Shown here: in pieces, positions 44,364 through 55,395 of the stretch
How the letters are laid out: the number at the start of each line of letters is the position of its first letter
Position numbering within the stretch: position 1 is the stretch's first letter
Assembly: GCA_020002185.1 (NCBI GenBank)
Contig: CM034536.1
Coordinates: 7,012,917 to 7,076,916, forward strand
Origin: Paraescarpia echinospica
Lineage: Eukaryota; Annelida; Polychaeta; Sabellida; Siboglinidae
DNA length: 64,000 nucleotides
Reading direction: 5' to 3'
Program-made: the position numbers and the translations under genes
Notes under the pieces: model-generated
The model's input: the letters and a program-made list of their open reading frames with translations, nothing else
Told to the model about the DNA's origin: nothing
Databases searched by the model: none

Positions 44364-45741
44364 TAAAATACCATGCCAGACATGAAGCCATATCAATACA
44401 ACATACATTTAAAAATATAAAATAAATAATAAAATTACGAGGCCATAAAGTTTACCCGTCAACACAACCACGTTTTGTCATTGCCTGAAACTGTTAATAT
44501 ATCATTATTTTGTAGTGCCGTTTTTTCAATTGGGAATAATAAAGGAGTACTAAGTAGTATAAAACATATATTATTTATATTGTTTCATCGTTTTTTTAAT
44601 ATGAATAGCATACTAATAATTAAGCCCATGAAACGTTGATATAATTGGTAGCCATGCTTTGTGGATGTCATGATACTACAAATTTGTAATGCCAATAATT
44701 TTGCAATCCAAAAGGCAGGAATAAAACTTCGATACAGAGGTAGACGATACACAACATATGCAGACATCCTCGATAAGTTGATAACTTAAATGTATATGTG
44801 ATTATACTGTCATTGGTGTGGTCACTCGGTCACTACTTTTGTCAAAGTGTACATTTAGAAAATGAATATGATCATATTTACAAGGCTACCAAAATTTAAC
44901 TAGTTGGAAGAACTAACAAACAATTCATCGTTTATATCTTTCTAATAAAATGGTTTTATCCTGTAGTAAAACAATGTTTTCCAAACAAAAATTATACAAA
45001 CTATACCAATTATGCTGAAGCAAATAAGCCATAGTTTTTGAGAATCGAATATAAGATGTACTAAAAATGTAGCCATACAGTGGCTATGGGGAATGCTGCA
45101 CAGATGACGGAAGACCATAACATAACTGTGTGTTTGCCTTATCAGTTCAAACCCAGCATGGTGGTGAAGACAGTGACTAATTTAATGCAGTTTAACAAAG
45201 TAGTATTTCAAAGATGCAACAAGCAAATGTGAAGCAAACTATGTAAAACAACTTAGAATGTGGTTATTATACAAGTATGTTATGTGTATAAATTATCCTT
45301 TTAAAAGTGTAATTGTACATCAAAATATAAAATTATATGCACATATCTGTATAAAAACAACAGTTATGTATAACATGGATTTGGGTCAATTGTATATAAA
45401 TAACTATTTTGAACTTAGGCTTTTCAAATAATAATAATGTTTAGTGAAACAGTTATGAAATTACTGCCACATAATTATACGAATTTGGGACACGCAACGA
45501 TATGATTGGAGGTGGGGTAAGCTGAATTTAAGATCAGAGCATGTATGTCCCCGAATCCTCCGGCACAGTTGATAAATAATGGCCGCTCCCATACAACTAC
45601 TTTGTCAGTTCATTTATTGCAGATAATGTAAGTTGTATCACAAGTACGAATGCCAACTCAATTTGATGTGTGTAAGGTATTTATTTATTATAAACACGGT
45701 AACATCGGCGCCGTCGAGCCCGAATTCATCGTACCTACTTA
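44364..45741. other. Non-coding part of the Harbinger-like element
   Basis: AT-rich. A short frame at 45083-45233 (VAMGNAAQMTEDHNITVCLP...) is not recognised. Confidence 0.35.
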
Positions 45742-46215
45742 CTGTTACTTGTTGTTGAATATGCAAATCAAGTATGGGCTCCATTCTTAATGAAACACAT
45801 TACAGCTCTTGAAAATGTTCAGCGTAGAGCAACCAAATTAATTCCAGGCTTTAAAGATCTTGAATACAATGAACGTCTGCAAAGACTAAAATTACCAACT
45901 CTGTCATATCGTCGCCTCAGAGGAGACATGATTGAAATGTATAGGATTTTAACAGACAAATATGATACAGCTGTGACATCGAACTTTATAACTTTGAGGG
46001 ATACTGAATCATGTACGCGAGGACATCACCTAAAAATATTCAAAGGACGTTGTCGGTTAAACATTAAAAAAAATTCATTTATACACCGATGCACGGACGT
46101 ATGGAACAGCCTCCCACAGTCTGTGGTAGAGGCTGTATGGAACAACTCGTCAGACGCATGCGCACCATATAGTTTGACGACAAACATCAGAGCTGGCGTA
46201 AGAGGCATCACAGCG
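45742..46215 (+). pseudogene. CR1-group LINE C-terminal fragment (a different family)
   Basis: VEYANQVWAPFLMKHITALE, NVQRRATKLIPGFKDLEYNE, RLKLPTLSYRRLRGDMIEMY, then RCRLNIKKNSF and DVWNSLPQSVVEA. This is the same block order as the CR1 copies (LERVQRRATKMIP, LETRRLRGDQIEVF) but clearly another family. 5' truncated. Confidence 0.8.
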
Positions 46216-46278
46216 TAAAAGCCAGAAGAGGACCTGTAAGAATCTGTAAGAACCTGTTACAATTACAAAATACGCCCT

Positions 46279-46350
46279 GCATGGCTATTTCTCGAGCAGC
46301 TCGAGAAATAACGATCAGATTCGGCGTTATTTATCGAGCAGCTCGAGAAA
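46279..46350. repeat. Near-perfect inverted repeat with internal palindromes
   Basis: Arms of 31 bp (GGCTATTTCTCGAGCAGCTC... and its mirror, two mismatches) around an 11-base loop. Each arm is itself nearly palindromic (TTTCTCGAGCAGCTCGAGAAA). Confidence 0.85.
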
Positions 46351-46709
46351 TAGCCTGAGCCTACTAAATATCATAAATAATACAGCGTGACTAACCAGTG
46401 GCAGTTACTACTGTTTTACGCTATTTTATCTTTTGAATTGTCTTGTGTCATGTCTGTTCCATCGTGCACGGCGAAGTAATTTTCTCGCAGCGTTATTCAA
46501 GATTGCCATCCAGAGAATTAACTCTAGATGGCAGGTGGACAAGGAAGCCCTTTGGCTTTGGCTTATTGAGAGTCCAACCCTTTTATCTACATATAGATCA
46601 TCTGTTCCATTCATTCACAGTCCTTTGTGAAAATGATAACTTTCTCACGTCTAATCTACACTGCTCCTTTACTAATGTAACTTCATGTCCTCTAGTCTTT
46701 CTATCTTTC

Positions 46710-49400
46710 TTAACTGAAAAAAACATTTCTATCAATATTTTCATAACCATTCAATATTTTAAACACTTCTATCTGATCTCCTCTCAATCTCCTGGTCTCT
46801 AGTGTTGTTAAACCACATTCTTTTAGGCGTTTTTCATAACTAAGATCCCTCAGTTTTGGTATCATTTTAGTCGCTCTCCTCTGTACTCTTTCTAGCATAT
46901 CTATGTCCTTCTTGCGGTATGGCCTCCACGCTTGTATACAATATTCTAAATGAGGCCTAACTATTGTTTTGTACAGCGGTATTTTTTCTTTATATGCTAT
47001 ATTTCGCCTAATCAATCCAAGGATTTTATTTCCTTTTGAAGCTGCAATTCCACACTGCTCTGAAACCTTCATGTCAGCACTAATTGTCAGCCCTAAGTCT
47101 TTTTCTTTTACAGTAGTACTTAGTACAGTTCCCCCCATTGTATATTCTACATATTCGTTCCCATGTCCTGTGTGAAGGCATTTACATTTCCCAAAATTTA
47201 ACAACATTTGCCACTTTTCAGACCATTTGATCAACCTGTCAAGATCATCTTGTAAATGCTGTCTATCCCCATCACTTCTAATCCTTCTAAACACTTTTGT
47301 ATCATCTGCAAATTTCAACACCTTGCTAGCTATATCATCGTCCAAATCGTTTATATATATTAAGAATAATATAGGTCCCAGTACTGATCCCTGTGGAACC
47401 CCACTCAAAACTGATTTCCAGTTTGAAGCCTCCCCATCAACAACTACCCGTTGTCTTCTGTCAATCAGCCATTTTTCTATCCAGTTAATTATACCATTTC
47501 CTATGCCATGGGCTTTTAGTTTAAGCAGTAATCTCTGATGTGGCACTTTGTCGAAAGCTTTTTGAAAATCTAAGTAGATGATATCTACTGGTGATCCATC
47601 ATCTACCCACTTAGTGATATCTTCCAAAAAACATAACATATTTGTTAAGCATGACCTCGCTTTTAGAAACCCATGTTGAGATGGGTTTATCAAGTTATGT
47701 TTAACAAGAAAATCCACCATGTGATCTTTAATTAGTCTTTCTAATAATTTACAAATCACTGATGTTAAACTCACTGGTCTATAGTTCTCTGACTTGTTTC
47801 TCGAACCTTTTTTAAATAACGGTATAATGTTTGCGTCTTTCCATTCTAAAGGAACCACTCCCTCTTCTAATGACAAGTTGAAAACTGTTGCAAGCGGTAT
47901 TCTAATTTGTTCTACAATTTCCACTAGTAGTTTGGGTGGAATACCATCCACTCCAGGTGATTTATTTTCCTTCATAGCCCTAATTTTCTTAGCTACCATT
48001 TCTGGGGTTACAATTAACTGTCTTAAATAGTCTGATTCTGCCCCCTTGAACTTAGCCTCTGGTACTGGCAGTGAACTAGTGTCTTCTCTGGTAAACACTG
48101 AACTAAAATACTCATTTAGGTCTTCTGCCATTAAGAATCCTTCTGATATTATATTTCCAGCACTATCTTCTAGAGGACCGACCTTATCCTGAACTTTCTG
48201 TTTGCTTCGAACATACGCATACAAACTCTTGCTGTCATGTTTTATATTACAAGCTAATTTATGTTCATAGCTTCTCTTTGAATTTCTAATTTCAGCTGTA
48301 GCTTGGTTTAGTGCTTCTTTATAAATGTTGTAGTCTTCGTCATTTCCAGTACGTCTATATGACTTCCACATCATTTGTTTATACTTAATTTTTCTAATGG
48401 CTTCTTTCGATAAGTATTTTTTTCTGGTCCGTTTCCCTTGTTTTTTGAAGGGAACAAATTTATCTACGATGCACTCTATTTTATTCTTTAAGATATTCCA
48501 GCATTCTGTTGCTGTCTTATTCTTCAGTGTATTATTCCAGTCTATCTTTGCTAAATATTTCCTCATTTCCTTATATCTTCCTTTGTGGAAATTTCTCCTG
48601 AACTGCTTTTTATTATTTCTTTCTGATTTTACTTTGATGGTAAAATGTATCTGGTTGTGATCACTACTTCCCAGAGGCTCACATAATTTAACATTGTCAA
48701 CTAATTCATTCTGTGAGGACAAAACTAAATCTAACACATTCTCTCCCCTGGTTGGTTCTAGCACATGTTAAGAAAGGAAACTATCTTGTAGTAAAACTAA
48801 AAACTTGTGGTCCTCACTACCCATACTCTGTAGAGATTTCCATTTTATATGCCCATGGTTAAAATCCCCCATAATAACACAGTCCCGTTTGCTCACTTCC
48901 CTTATAGCGTTTTGTATTTTTTCATTCTCTTCTATGCTTATATTTGGACTTCGATAAACTAATCCAACCGTTAACGTTGAGTTTCCTGTAACTATGTTAC
49001 ACCAAACAGCTTCTTCGCAATGTGCTTCTCTGTCTAATTTTATTTCATAAGCCTGGATAGATTCTTTAATATATAAAATAACTCCACCTCCCCTTCTTCC
49101 TATTCTATCTTTCCTAAACATTACATATCCTGTCAGTCCCAATTCGGCATCTAATATATCGGTGGTTGCCCATGATTCGGTTATACCTATTATGTGAGGG
49201 TCAATATCTTCTACCATAATGTTTAGTTCATTTCTTTTGTTTACTATACTCCTTGCATTTAAACAAACACATTTATACCCAGCTTCAGAACAGTTTTCCA
49301 GACTGTTCTTTGCTGAATTATTTTTGCTGCCTTTATCTATGCCTCCAGTTTCAGGCTTCTCTGCGAGTCCCCCCTGCGAATTTAGTTTAAATAGATGCAA
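46710..49400 (-). pseudogene. CR1 ORF2 copy 3, one internal stop and a late frameshift
   Basis: Same domains as copy 1, with GLVYRSPN, MGDFNHGHIKW, SSDHNQIHF, DFQKAFDKVPH and KFADDTKVF intact. A CAA-to-TAA change at 48765-48767 (SFLS*HVLEP) interrupts the endonuclease. A 9-base in-frame deletion removes ELV from KEKELVIPLY. A 2-base deletion near 46722 shifts the C-terminus. The ORF2 ATG of copy 1 is AGG here. Confidence 0.9.
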
Positions 49401-49808
49401 CCTGTCCCACTGTCAACAGATCGCAGCAGATTCTCTGAGAATACTGCTGTCCCCTTTCCACTTAGATGGAGGCCATCTCTCATGTACATATCTTCTCTCC
49501 CAACAAAGTACCCCCATAAATCTATGAATCCCACGCCCTCTTCCTCACACATCTGCTCAACTAGTGCGTTGATCGCCATCCTCTTACAGTTTCTGTATCT
49601 TGCCCCCCTTCCTCCCATTATTGGCAAAATTCCTGAGAGAATAACCTGTTCCACTCTTGTCTTCTTTAGCTTCCTCACTAGATGTCTGTACTTCTGAACT
49701 ATCCCAGTTGTTCCCTCCTTGTCTGCATTGTTTGTCCCAACGTGCACTAGTATAGACCCTCCCTTGCCATGCCCCAATACATTCTCTACCCTTTCGGTCA
49801 CATGCTCT
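49382..49808 (-). pseudogene. CR1 ORF1 copy 3, esterase C-terminus
   Basis: VTERVENVLGHGKGGSILVH, VGTNNADKEG, ILPIMGGRGARYRNCKRM, DLWGYFVGREDMYMRDGLHL and SGKGTAVFSEN in one frame to a stop at 49382. It keeps the frame where copy 1 has two single-base deletions. It begins after the GDS block because of the 5' truncation. Confidence 0.88.
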
Positions 49809-50124
49809 ATTCAGTCGATATTCCTCTGCGCATTTCACCATAAAATAAACACATTCACAACGGCGTAGGTCTTCGTCCATCACCGTTTTATAGTCGGAAG
49901 TTGATAGTGTTTATAAATAGGTGTAGGTTTGTTATCTTCTTGAACAAGAGAACTCCGAAAGAGCGCTTTGTTTTGCTCTCGTACTCAAGACGGCGTACTC
50001 AGTTGAGCACGTACTCAAGAAGTTTTATAACCACCGTGAGCATGGATTCTCCGGTGAGCATGAGATCTCGAGTCTCTGCATGGAGTTGAGTATGAGCACC
50101 GAGTACGCTTTATAACCTCGGGCC

Positions 50125-51508
50125 AAGGTGTCCAAATATACACAGTGTATATAGTGGCTGTGTATTTAGGTGTTCAAATACATACAGTGTATATAGTGAC
50201 TATTTTTTAGATGTCCAAATACATACAGTGTATATAGCGGCTATGTTTTTATGTGTCCAAATACATACAGTGTATATAGTGACTATGTTTTTAGGTGTCC
50301 AAATATATACAGTGTATATAGTTGCTGTGTATTTAGGTGTTCAAATACATACAGTATATATAATGACTATGTTTTAGGTGTCCAAATATACAGTGTATAT
50401 AGTGACTATGTTTTAGGTGTCCAAATACATACAGTGTATATAGTGACTATGTTCTTAGGTGTCCAACTACATACATACATACAGTGTATATAGTGACTAA
50501 GTCTTTAGGTGTCCAAATACACACAGTGTATATAGTGGCTGTGTATTTAGGTGTACAAATACATACAGTATATATAATGACTATGTTTTAGGTGTCCAAA
50601 TAAACAGTGTAGATTGTGACTATGCTTTTAGGTATGCAAATACATACAGTGTATATAGTGACTATGTTTTTAGGTGTCCAACTGCATACAGTATATATAG
50701 TGACTCTTTTTTAGATGTCCACATACATACAGTGTATATAGTGACTATGTTTTAATGTGTCCAAATACAGTGTATATAGTGACTATTTTTTAGATGTCCA
50801 CATACGTACAGTGTATATAGCGGCTATGTTTTTTATATACACAGTGCATATAATGGCTGTGTATTTAGGTGTTCAAATACATACAGTATATATAATGACT
50901 ATGTTTTAGGTGTCCAGATATACAGTTTAGATAGTGACTATGCTTTTAGGTATGCAAATACATACAGTGTATATAGTGACTATGTTTTAGGTGTCCAACT
51001 ACATACAGTGTATATAGTGACTATTTTTTTAGATGTCCACATACATACAGTGTATATAGTGACTATGTTTTTATGTGTCCAAATACATACAGTGTATATA
51101 GTGACTATGTCTTTAGGTGTTCAAATACATACAGTATATATAATGGCTATGTTTTAGGTGTCCAAATATACAGTGTAGATTGTGACTATGCTTTTAGGTA
51201 TCAAATACATACAGTGTATATAGTGACTATTTTTTAGATGTCCACATACATACAGTGTATATAGCGGCTATGTTTTTATATACTCAGTGTATATAGTGGC
51301 TGTGTATTTAGGTGTTCAAATACATACAGTATATATATATAATGACTATGTTTTAGGTGTCCAAATACATACAGTGTATATAGTGACTGTCTTTAGGTGT
51401 CCAAGTACACACAGTGTATATAGTGGCTGTGTATTTAGGTGTTCAAATACATACAGTATATATAATGACTATGTTTTAGGTGTCCAAATATACAGTGTAG
51501 ATTGTGAC
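50125..51508 (-). repeat. Satellite A', right, part 2
   Basis: About 35 inverted A units, resuming after the Harbinger-like insert and ending at the outer domain. Confidence 0.92.
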
Positions 51509-51832
51509 AGGGAAAAATCTGTAAACATCCCAAGTAGTGTCGAGTTAAAAGGAAAGTTATTGTGACGTAACGTACCTATCGCGCTCGTGACGCGCTCTCT
51601 CTGTACTCGGCTCTTCGTAAGCGTGCTCGTCCATTGTAGCCGTTTAAGGGAATGACGCGCGATTGTTTACGCGACGCTAGTTGGGCTTATGGACGCCTGC
51701 CGTTTAGCACGTAGACCACCGTTACATAAGCATCTTTACCAACTGGTTACATAATTTTCTAAATCCTTAATAAAATCCTAAACGCGTAAAATAAACGGTC
51801 TATAATACGAAGTAAGGATTAGAGAATCTTAT
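51509..51832 (-). repeat. Foldback outer domain, right
   Basis: Inverted copy of 37807-38137, ending GAGAATCTTAT at 51832; differences are few and mostly transitions. Confidence 0.9.
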
Positions 51833-51896
51833 AGTGACTATTTTGTAGCAGCAGCACATCGTATGCAATAGTATACTTTGCTATCTCTTCAACAAG

Positions 51897-52859
51897 ATGG
51901 ACATCATGGTGCATGACACGCTGGTAAAGTTGTGCGTAGACCACTTCACTTCCAGCGAGATCGAAGCAGCTAAACAGACTTTATACGAATGCGAAGTCGT
52001 CAAGAATCTTGCTTTGCGTCAGGGCCGGCGCCGACAAGGGCATCATAAAGAGAAAAACAACATTGAAGATATACTGAGGGCGCTGCACAAGTCGCCTAGG
52101 GGACTGCCAGTGTTTGCAGTTACGGATTTGTCCACCCTGCCGCCGCTCGACGTCAACAACATCGACTTCGGTCACATTATTACCGAGTTTCGTGCGATGC
52201 GGGCAGAAATGGCGGATCTGCGGCGTGACATGACAGCCGTCAAATCGAGGGAACCTGACCCGGTGATATGGCCTCAGCGTAAGCCTGAGCTCACGACAGA
52301 TGATAGACAGACGCTTCGGATGAATCTGCCGCCGATCAGCGCAGTCACCACAGCCGAACCGAGCCACACGTCGGCAGACGTAACCGTGAGTAACATTCGA
52401 TCTACGTCTACTCGTCAGCGTAGCCCTGCGATGGTTAACATATCACCTCTACCAGCTGCGAACGTTATCGGGAGCCGTGCGCCGGGTGTCGCGAAACAAC
52501 CAAGGAAGACTATCGTTGATGATGACTTTAAGCTGGTGTCTGGCAAGAAAAGGCGCAGTAACGGTTCGAAGGCGGTGATCGGCACGCGGAAATGCGGTAA
52601 CCAGCTCAAAGTAAAGGATGGACGATTCCTGACAGCCTTTGTCTCACGACTAGATCCTACGGTCACTGTCGAAGACATGTCTTTGTATGTGAAGTCTGTG
52701 CATAAGCTCGAGGCCAAATGTGTGAAACTAAAAACTAAGCATGAGAGTTATGCCTCATTCAAGGTTGATGTTATATGCAATGACGCATCTAAGTTTTATG
52801 ACCCGGACAACTGGCCATCTGGTGTATACTTGAGGAAATTCTTTAACACCAAGAACTAA
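51897..52859 (+). CDS. LINE-Z ORF1 protein (320 residues)
   Basis: MDIMVHDTLVKLCVDHFTSS starts a helical N-terminal domain. A middle part follows with ITEFRAMRAEMADLRRDMTA (coiled coil) and a Ser/Thr/Pro-rich linker. The C-terminal RRM-like fold has FLTAFVSRLDPTVTVEDMSL, KCVKLKTKHESYASFKVDV and WPSGVYLRKFF, a pattern I recall from ORF1 proteins of several animal LINEs and thought to bind RNA. No zinc finger or esterase. ATG 51897 is the first in frame; stop 52857-52859, 3 bases before the ORF2 ATG. Confidence 0.82.
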   Translation: MDIMVHDTLVKLCVDHFTSSEIEAAKQTLYECEVVKNLALRQGRRRQGHHKEKNNIEDILRALHKSPRGLPVFAVTDLSTLPPLDVNNIDFGHIITEFRAMRAEMADLRRDMTAVKSREPDPVIWPQRKPELTTDDRQTLRMNLPPISAVTTAEPSHTSADVTVSNIRSTSTRQRSPAMVNISPLPAANVIGSRAPGVAKQPRKTIVDDDFKLVSGKKRRSNGSKAVIGTRKCGNQLKVKDGRFLTAFVSRLDPTVTVEDMSLYVKSVHKLEAKCVKLKTKHESYASFKVDVICNDASKFYDPDNWPSGVYLRKFFNTKN

Positions 52860-52862
52860 GTT

Positions 52863-55384
52863 ATGGAAATTAACATCACATCTTTTAATTGTAATGGATT
52901 TAAAGGTTTTATGCCCTTCTTAAAGGATGTGTTAATGGAATGTGATATACTGTGCCTACAAGAGCTTATGCTCACTAAACAAGATTGCCATATACTAAAC
53001 ACCTGTCACGAAGGTTATGTGGGTTATGGTGTTTCTCCTGTAGATGCATCTTGTGGTATTTTAACTGGTAGACCGTATAGTGGTGTAGGTTTTTTATGGA
53101 AACATTCCCTTGATCAATACATCACCATTCTTGACCAGTGCTATGATTGGCTATGCGGCATAAGAATTTGTTGGGGTAACAAGAAGTATTATCTACTAAA
53201 CGTATATTTACCTTATGAATGCGAGGAAAACAGGGACAAGTTCAATGATTATATGTCCAAAATTGCTGTATATGTTAATAATATTAATAGCTCGTGCATC
53301 ACTATTGTTGGTGATTTTAACGCGGATATTTCCAAGAAATCAGTTTATGGGAATATCTTACTTGATTTCTGCAAAGAATTTACTCTGGCTATATGTGATC
53401 AAGATACTCTCCCAATAGACACATATACATACGTTAGTTCTGCCTGGGGAACTACATCATGGCTAGACCATATCATATGTACCGCGGATGCGAAGGATTG
53501 CCTATCTAACATGTCCATACTTTATGATGTTATTTATTCTGATCACCACCCGATATCGTTCAGCATAGACAGTGATATTCTACCAGAATGCGTTAGTGGT
53601 AGTGGCAATACTAATGAGAGTAAGCAAGGCTTACAGTGGGACAGATTAAACCCACAAGATATTGATGCATATAGAGAATGCACGAACGTTGAATTGAGCA
53701 AACTGAATGTTCCACCGGGTGTTAGATGCAATGATCCCAATTGTCATAACTGTAATCATCATGATGATCTCGATGACTTTTACAATTCTATCGTGATTAC
53801 ATTGAAGAGGTGTGGTCACACACTCCGGTCAAATCGCAAAGGTGCTTATAAGTATAATGTTGTACCAGGTTGGAACGAGCGAGTGAAAGAGCTTCATTGT
53901 GCAGCCCGTGATGCTTACTGTATATGGAAAGAGACTGGTAAACCTAGACAAGGTGACATTTTTAATGTTATGAAATTATCCAGAATGAAATTCAAACAGG
54001 CGATCAGAAAATGTAAAAGGGAGAAAGAAACTATCATTGCTGATAACATTGCAGAACAGTTGTGTCAGAAAGACCACCGCAAATTCTGGAAAGAAATTAA
54101 GCACTGTACGAACAGTAAAGTAAAACTTCCGACAAACATTGATAATATACACGGTGACGTAAACATCGGGTCAATGTGGAAGCATCATTATGAACATTTA
54201 TTTAATTATGTGGAGGATAGTCGATGTGATAAAGTTTGTTATGACTGTTCCACTGACAATACAGGAATGACTGTTGGTGCAGTTGAACTGATGGATATTA
54301 TTAATGGACTCTCAAAAAATAAGTCACCAGGTCTGGACGGTATCAGTGCAGAACATATTAAGTTCGCTGATTATCAACTCGCTGTGCTTTTGTCTATCCT
54401 TGTGTCTTCGATTCTGGTGCATGGTTATTTACCAAAAGAAATGTCACAGTCTGTTATTGTACCAATTATTAAAGACAAAAATAGACGAGTAAACGACAAA
54501 GGGAATTATAGGCCAATATGTCTATCGAATATATTTTCGAAGATAATAGACACTGTTCTTTTTAACAGAATGAAAATGTACTTGGAAACCACTCCTAATC
54601 AATTTGGCTTTAAGCCTAAACATGGAACGGAATTATGCGTGTTTGCATTTAAGGAATTATTAAGGTTCTACACTGAACATGGTTCAGCTATGCACGTCGC
54701 ATTTTTAGATGCATCAAAGGCGTTTGATCGTGTCAACCGAAATAAACTTATAACGAAACTAGAACAACGAAATGTACCGAACTATATCTTAAGAATACTC
54801 AGCAATTAATTCAATAATCAATGTGTATGCATACGATGGGGAAATACCTACTCGGACTTCTTCTCGGTAGGCAATGGTGTTAAGCAAGGTGGGAAGTTAT
54901 CCCCTTTGCTTTTTAACATTTATATGGATAATCTGAGTATACAACTGCACAAAAAACAAATCGGTTGTAGTCTTGGTAACATGGTTGTTAATCACCTTAT
55001 ATACGCCGATGATCTACTTCTGTTTGCACCTTCTGCTAAAGGACTACAAACACTACTAGACATGTGTTACTCATATGGATGTGAGCACGATGTGCAATAC
55101 AATGCGAGTAAATCCCTGGTCATGTACTTTGAATCTAGAAAGTCAAATCTGTCTAAAGAAATGACATTAGGAGGAAAGAAGTTAAACTTTGCCACCTCTT
55201 GTAAATATATTGGACATGTCATTTCTAATGACTTGTCTGATGAGTCTGACATGCAAGCCAAAGTGAGACTTTTGTATGCCAAGAGTAACATGTTACGTCA
55301 AAAGTTTCACTTTTGTTCAACTGCTGTAAAAAATAAGCTATTACAGCGTATTTTGGTAATATCTATATGTGTGCGTTATGGGTG
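52863..55384 (+). pseudogene. LINE-Z ORF2: endonuclease-reverse transcriptase with one internal stop
   Basis: Endonuclease: ITSFNCNGFKG, CLQELML, NVYLPYE, IVGDFNADISK, SWLDHIICT and YSDHHPISF, all key residues present. A Cys/His cluster follows (CNDPNCHNCNHHDD, about residues 283-296). RT: NKSPGLDGISAEHIKF, NYRPICLSNIFSKII, QFGFKPKHGTELC, VAFLDASKAFDRVN (motif A), then a stop TAA at 54807-54809. The same frame goes on with NGVKQGGKLSPLLFNIYMDN (motif B) and HLIYADDLLLF (motif C), CKYIGHVISND. It runs to 55384 near the gap, where the frame closes. A single nonsense codon separates the two halves. Confidence 0.9.
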
Positions 55385-55395
55385 AACTTTAGAAA

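Larger units (their letters stand above)
46500..49808 (-). mobile_element. CR1-like LINE copy 3, 5' truncated, with target duplication
   Basis: Minus-strand copy of the element at 5197-10153, from the middle of ORF1 to the 3' hairpins. ATTCA occurs on both sides (46495-46499 and 49809-49813). The 5' end corresponds to position 6758 of copy 1. The 3' tail is shorter (ends AATCTT). Confidence 0.92.
46426..49883 (-). pseudogene. Small basic ORF of the Harbinger-like element, split by CR1 copy 3
   Basis: MDEDLRRCECVYFMVKCAEE then YRLN at the right side and NAARKLLRRARWNRHDTRQF on the left form a 47-residue frame once the LINE and one copy of the 5-bp duplication are left out. The Arg-rich end resembles the RRRRRFWVRP start of some Harbinger transposases, but this is weak. 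It proves that the LINE landed in a reading frame of the host element. Confidence 0.55.
43801..50124. mobile_element. Harbinger-like DNA transposon, inserted in satellite A'
   Basis: Ends are inverted: GGGCCCGAGGTTATAAATAA then AGCCGTACTCGGTGCTCA at 43801, and the mirrored TGAGCACCGAGTACGCTTTA then TAACCTCGGGCC at 50124. The left end has a 3-base TAA insertion. No clear target duplication remains. Contents: a plus-strand transposase-like frame (43995-44363), a CR1-group fragment (45742-46215), a palindromic region (46279-46350) and a minus-strand small ORF split by CR1 copy 3. The terminal GGGCC and the protein suggest PIF/Harbinger. Confidence 0.7.
37807..51832. mobile_element. Foldback-like composite with mirrored satellite arms
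   Basis: Outer arms 37807-38137 and 51509-51832 are inverted and nearly identical (a handful of differences by eye). Inside lie satellites A, B, C on the left and C', B', A' on the right, all inverted. The centre is 42986-43142. The right arm is split by a 6.3-kb Harbinger-like element; without it the structure is about 7.7 kb. No transposase belonging to it is visible. Arms built of tandem repeats are known in Foldback and Galileo-type elements; assignment to a superfamily is inference only. Confidence 0.75.
51833..55395 (+). mobile_element. Two-ORF non-LTR retrotransposon (LINE-Z), cut by the assembly gap
   Basis: A short 5' UTR, ORF1 (51897-52859), a 3-base gap and ORF2 (52863 on). It abuts the foldback right end at 51832. 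The 3' end is lost in the N run. ORF1 is uninterrupted and ORF2 has one in-frame stop, so it is young. It is different from the CR1, RTE and LINE-X families here. Confidence 0.9.
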
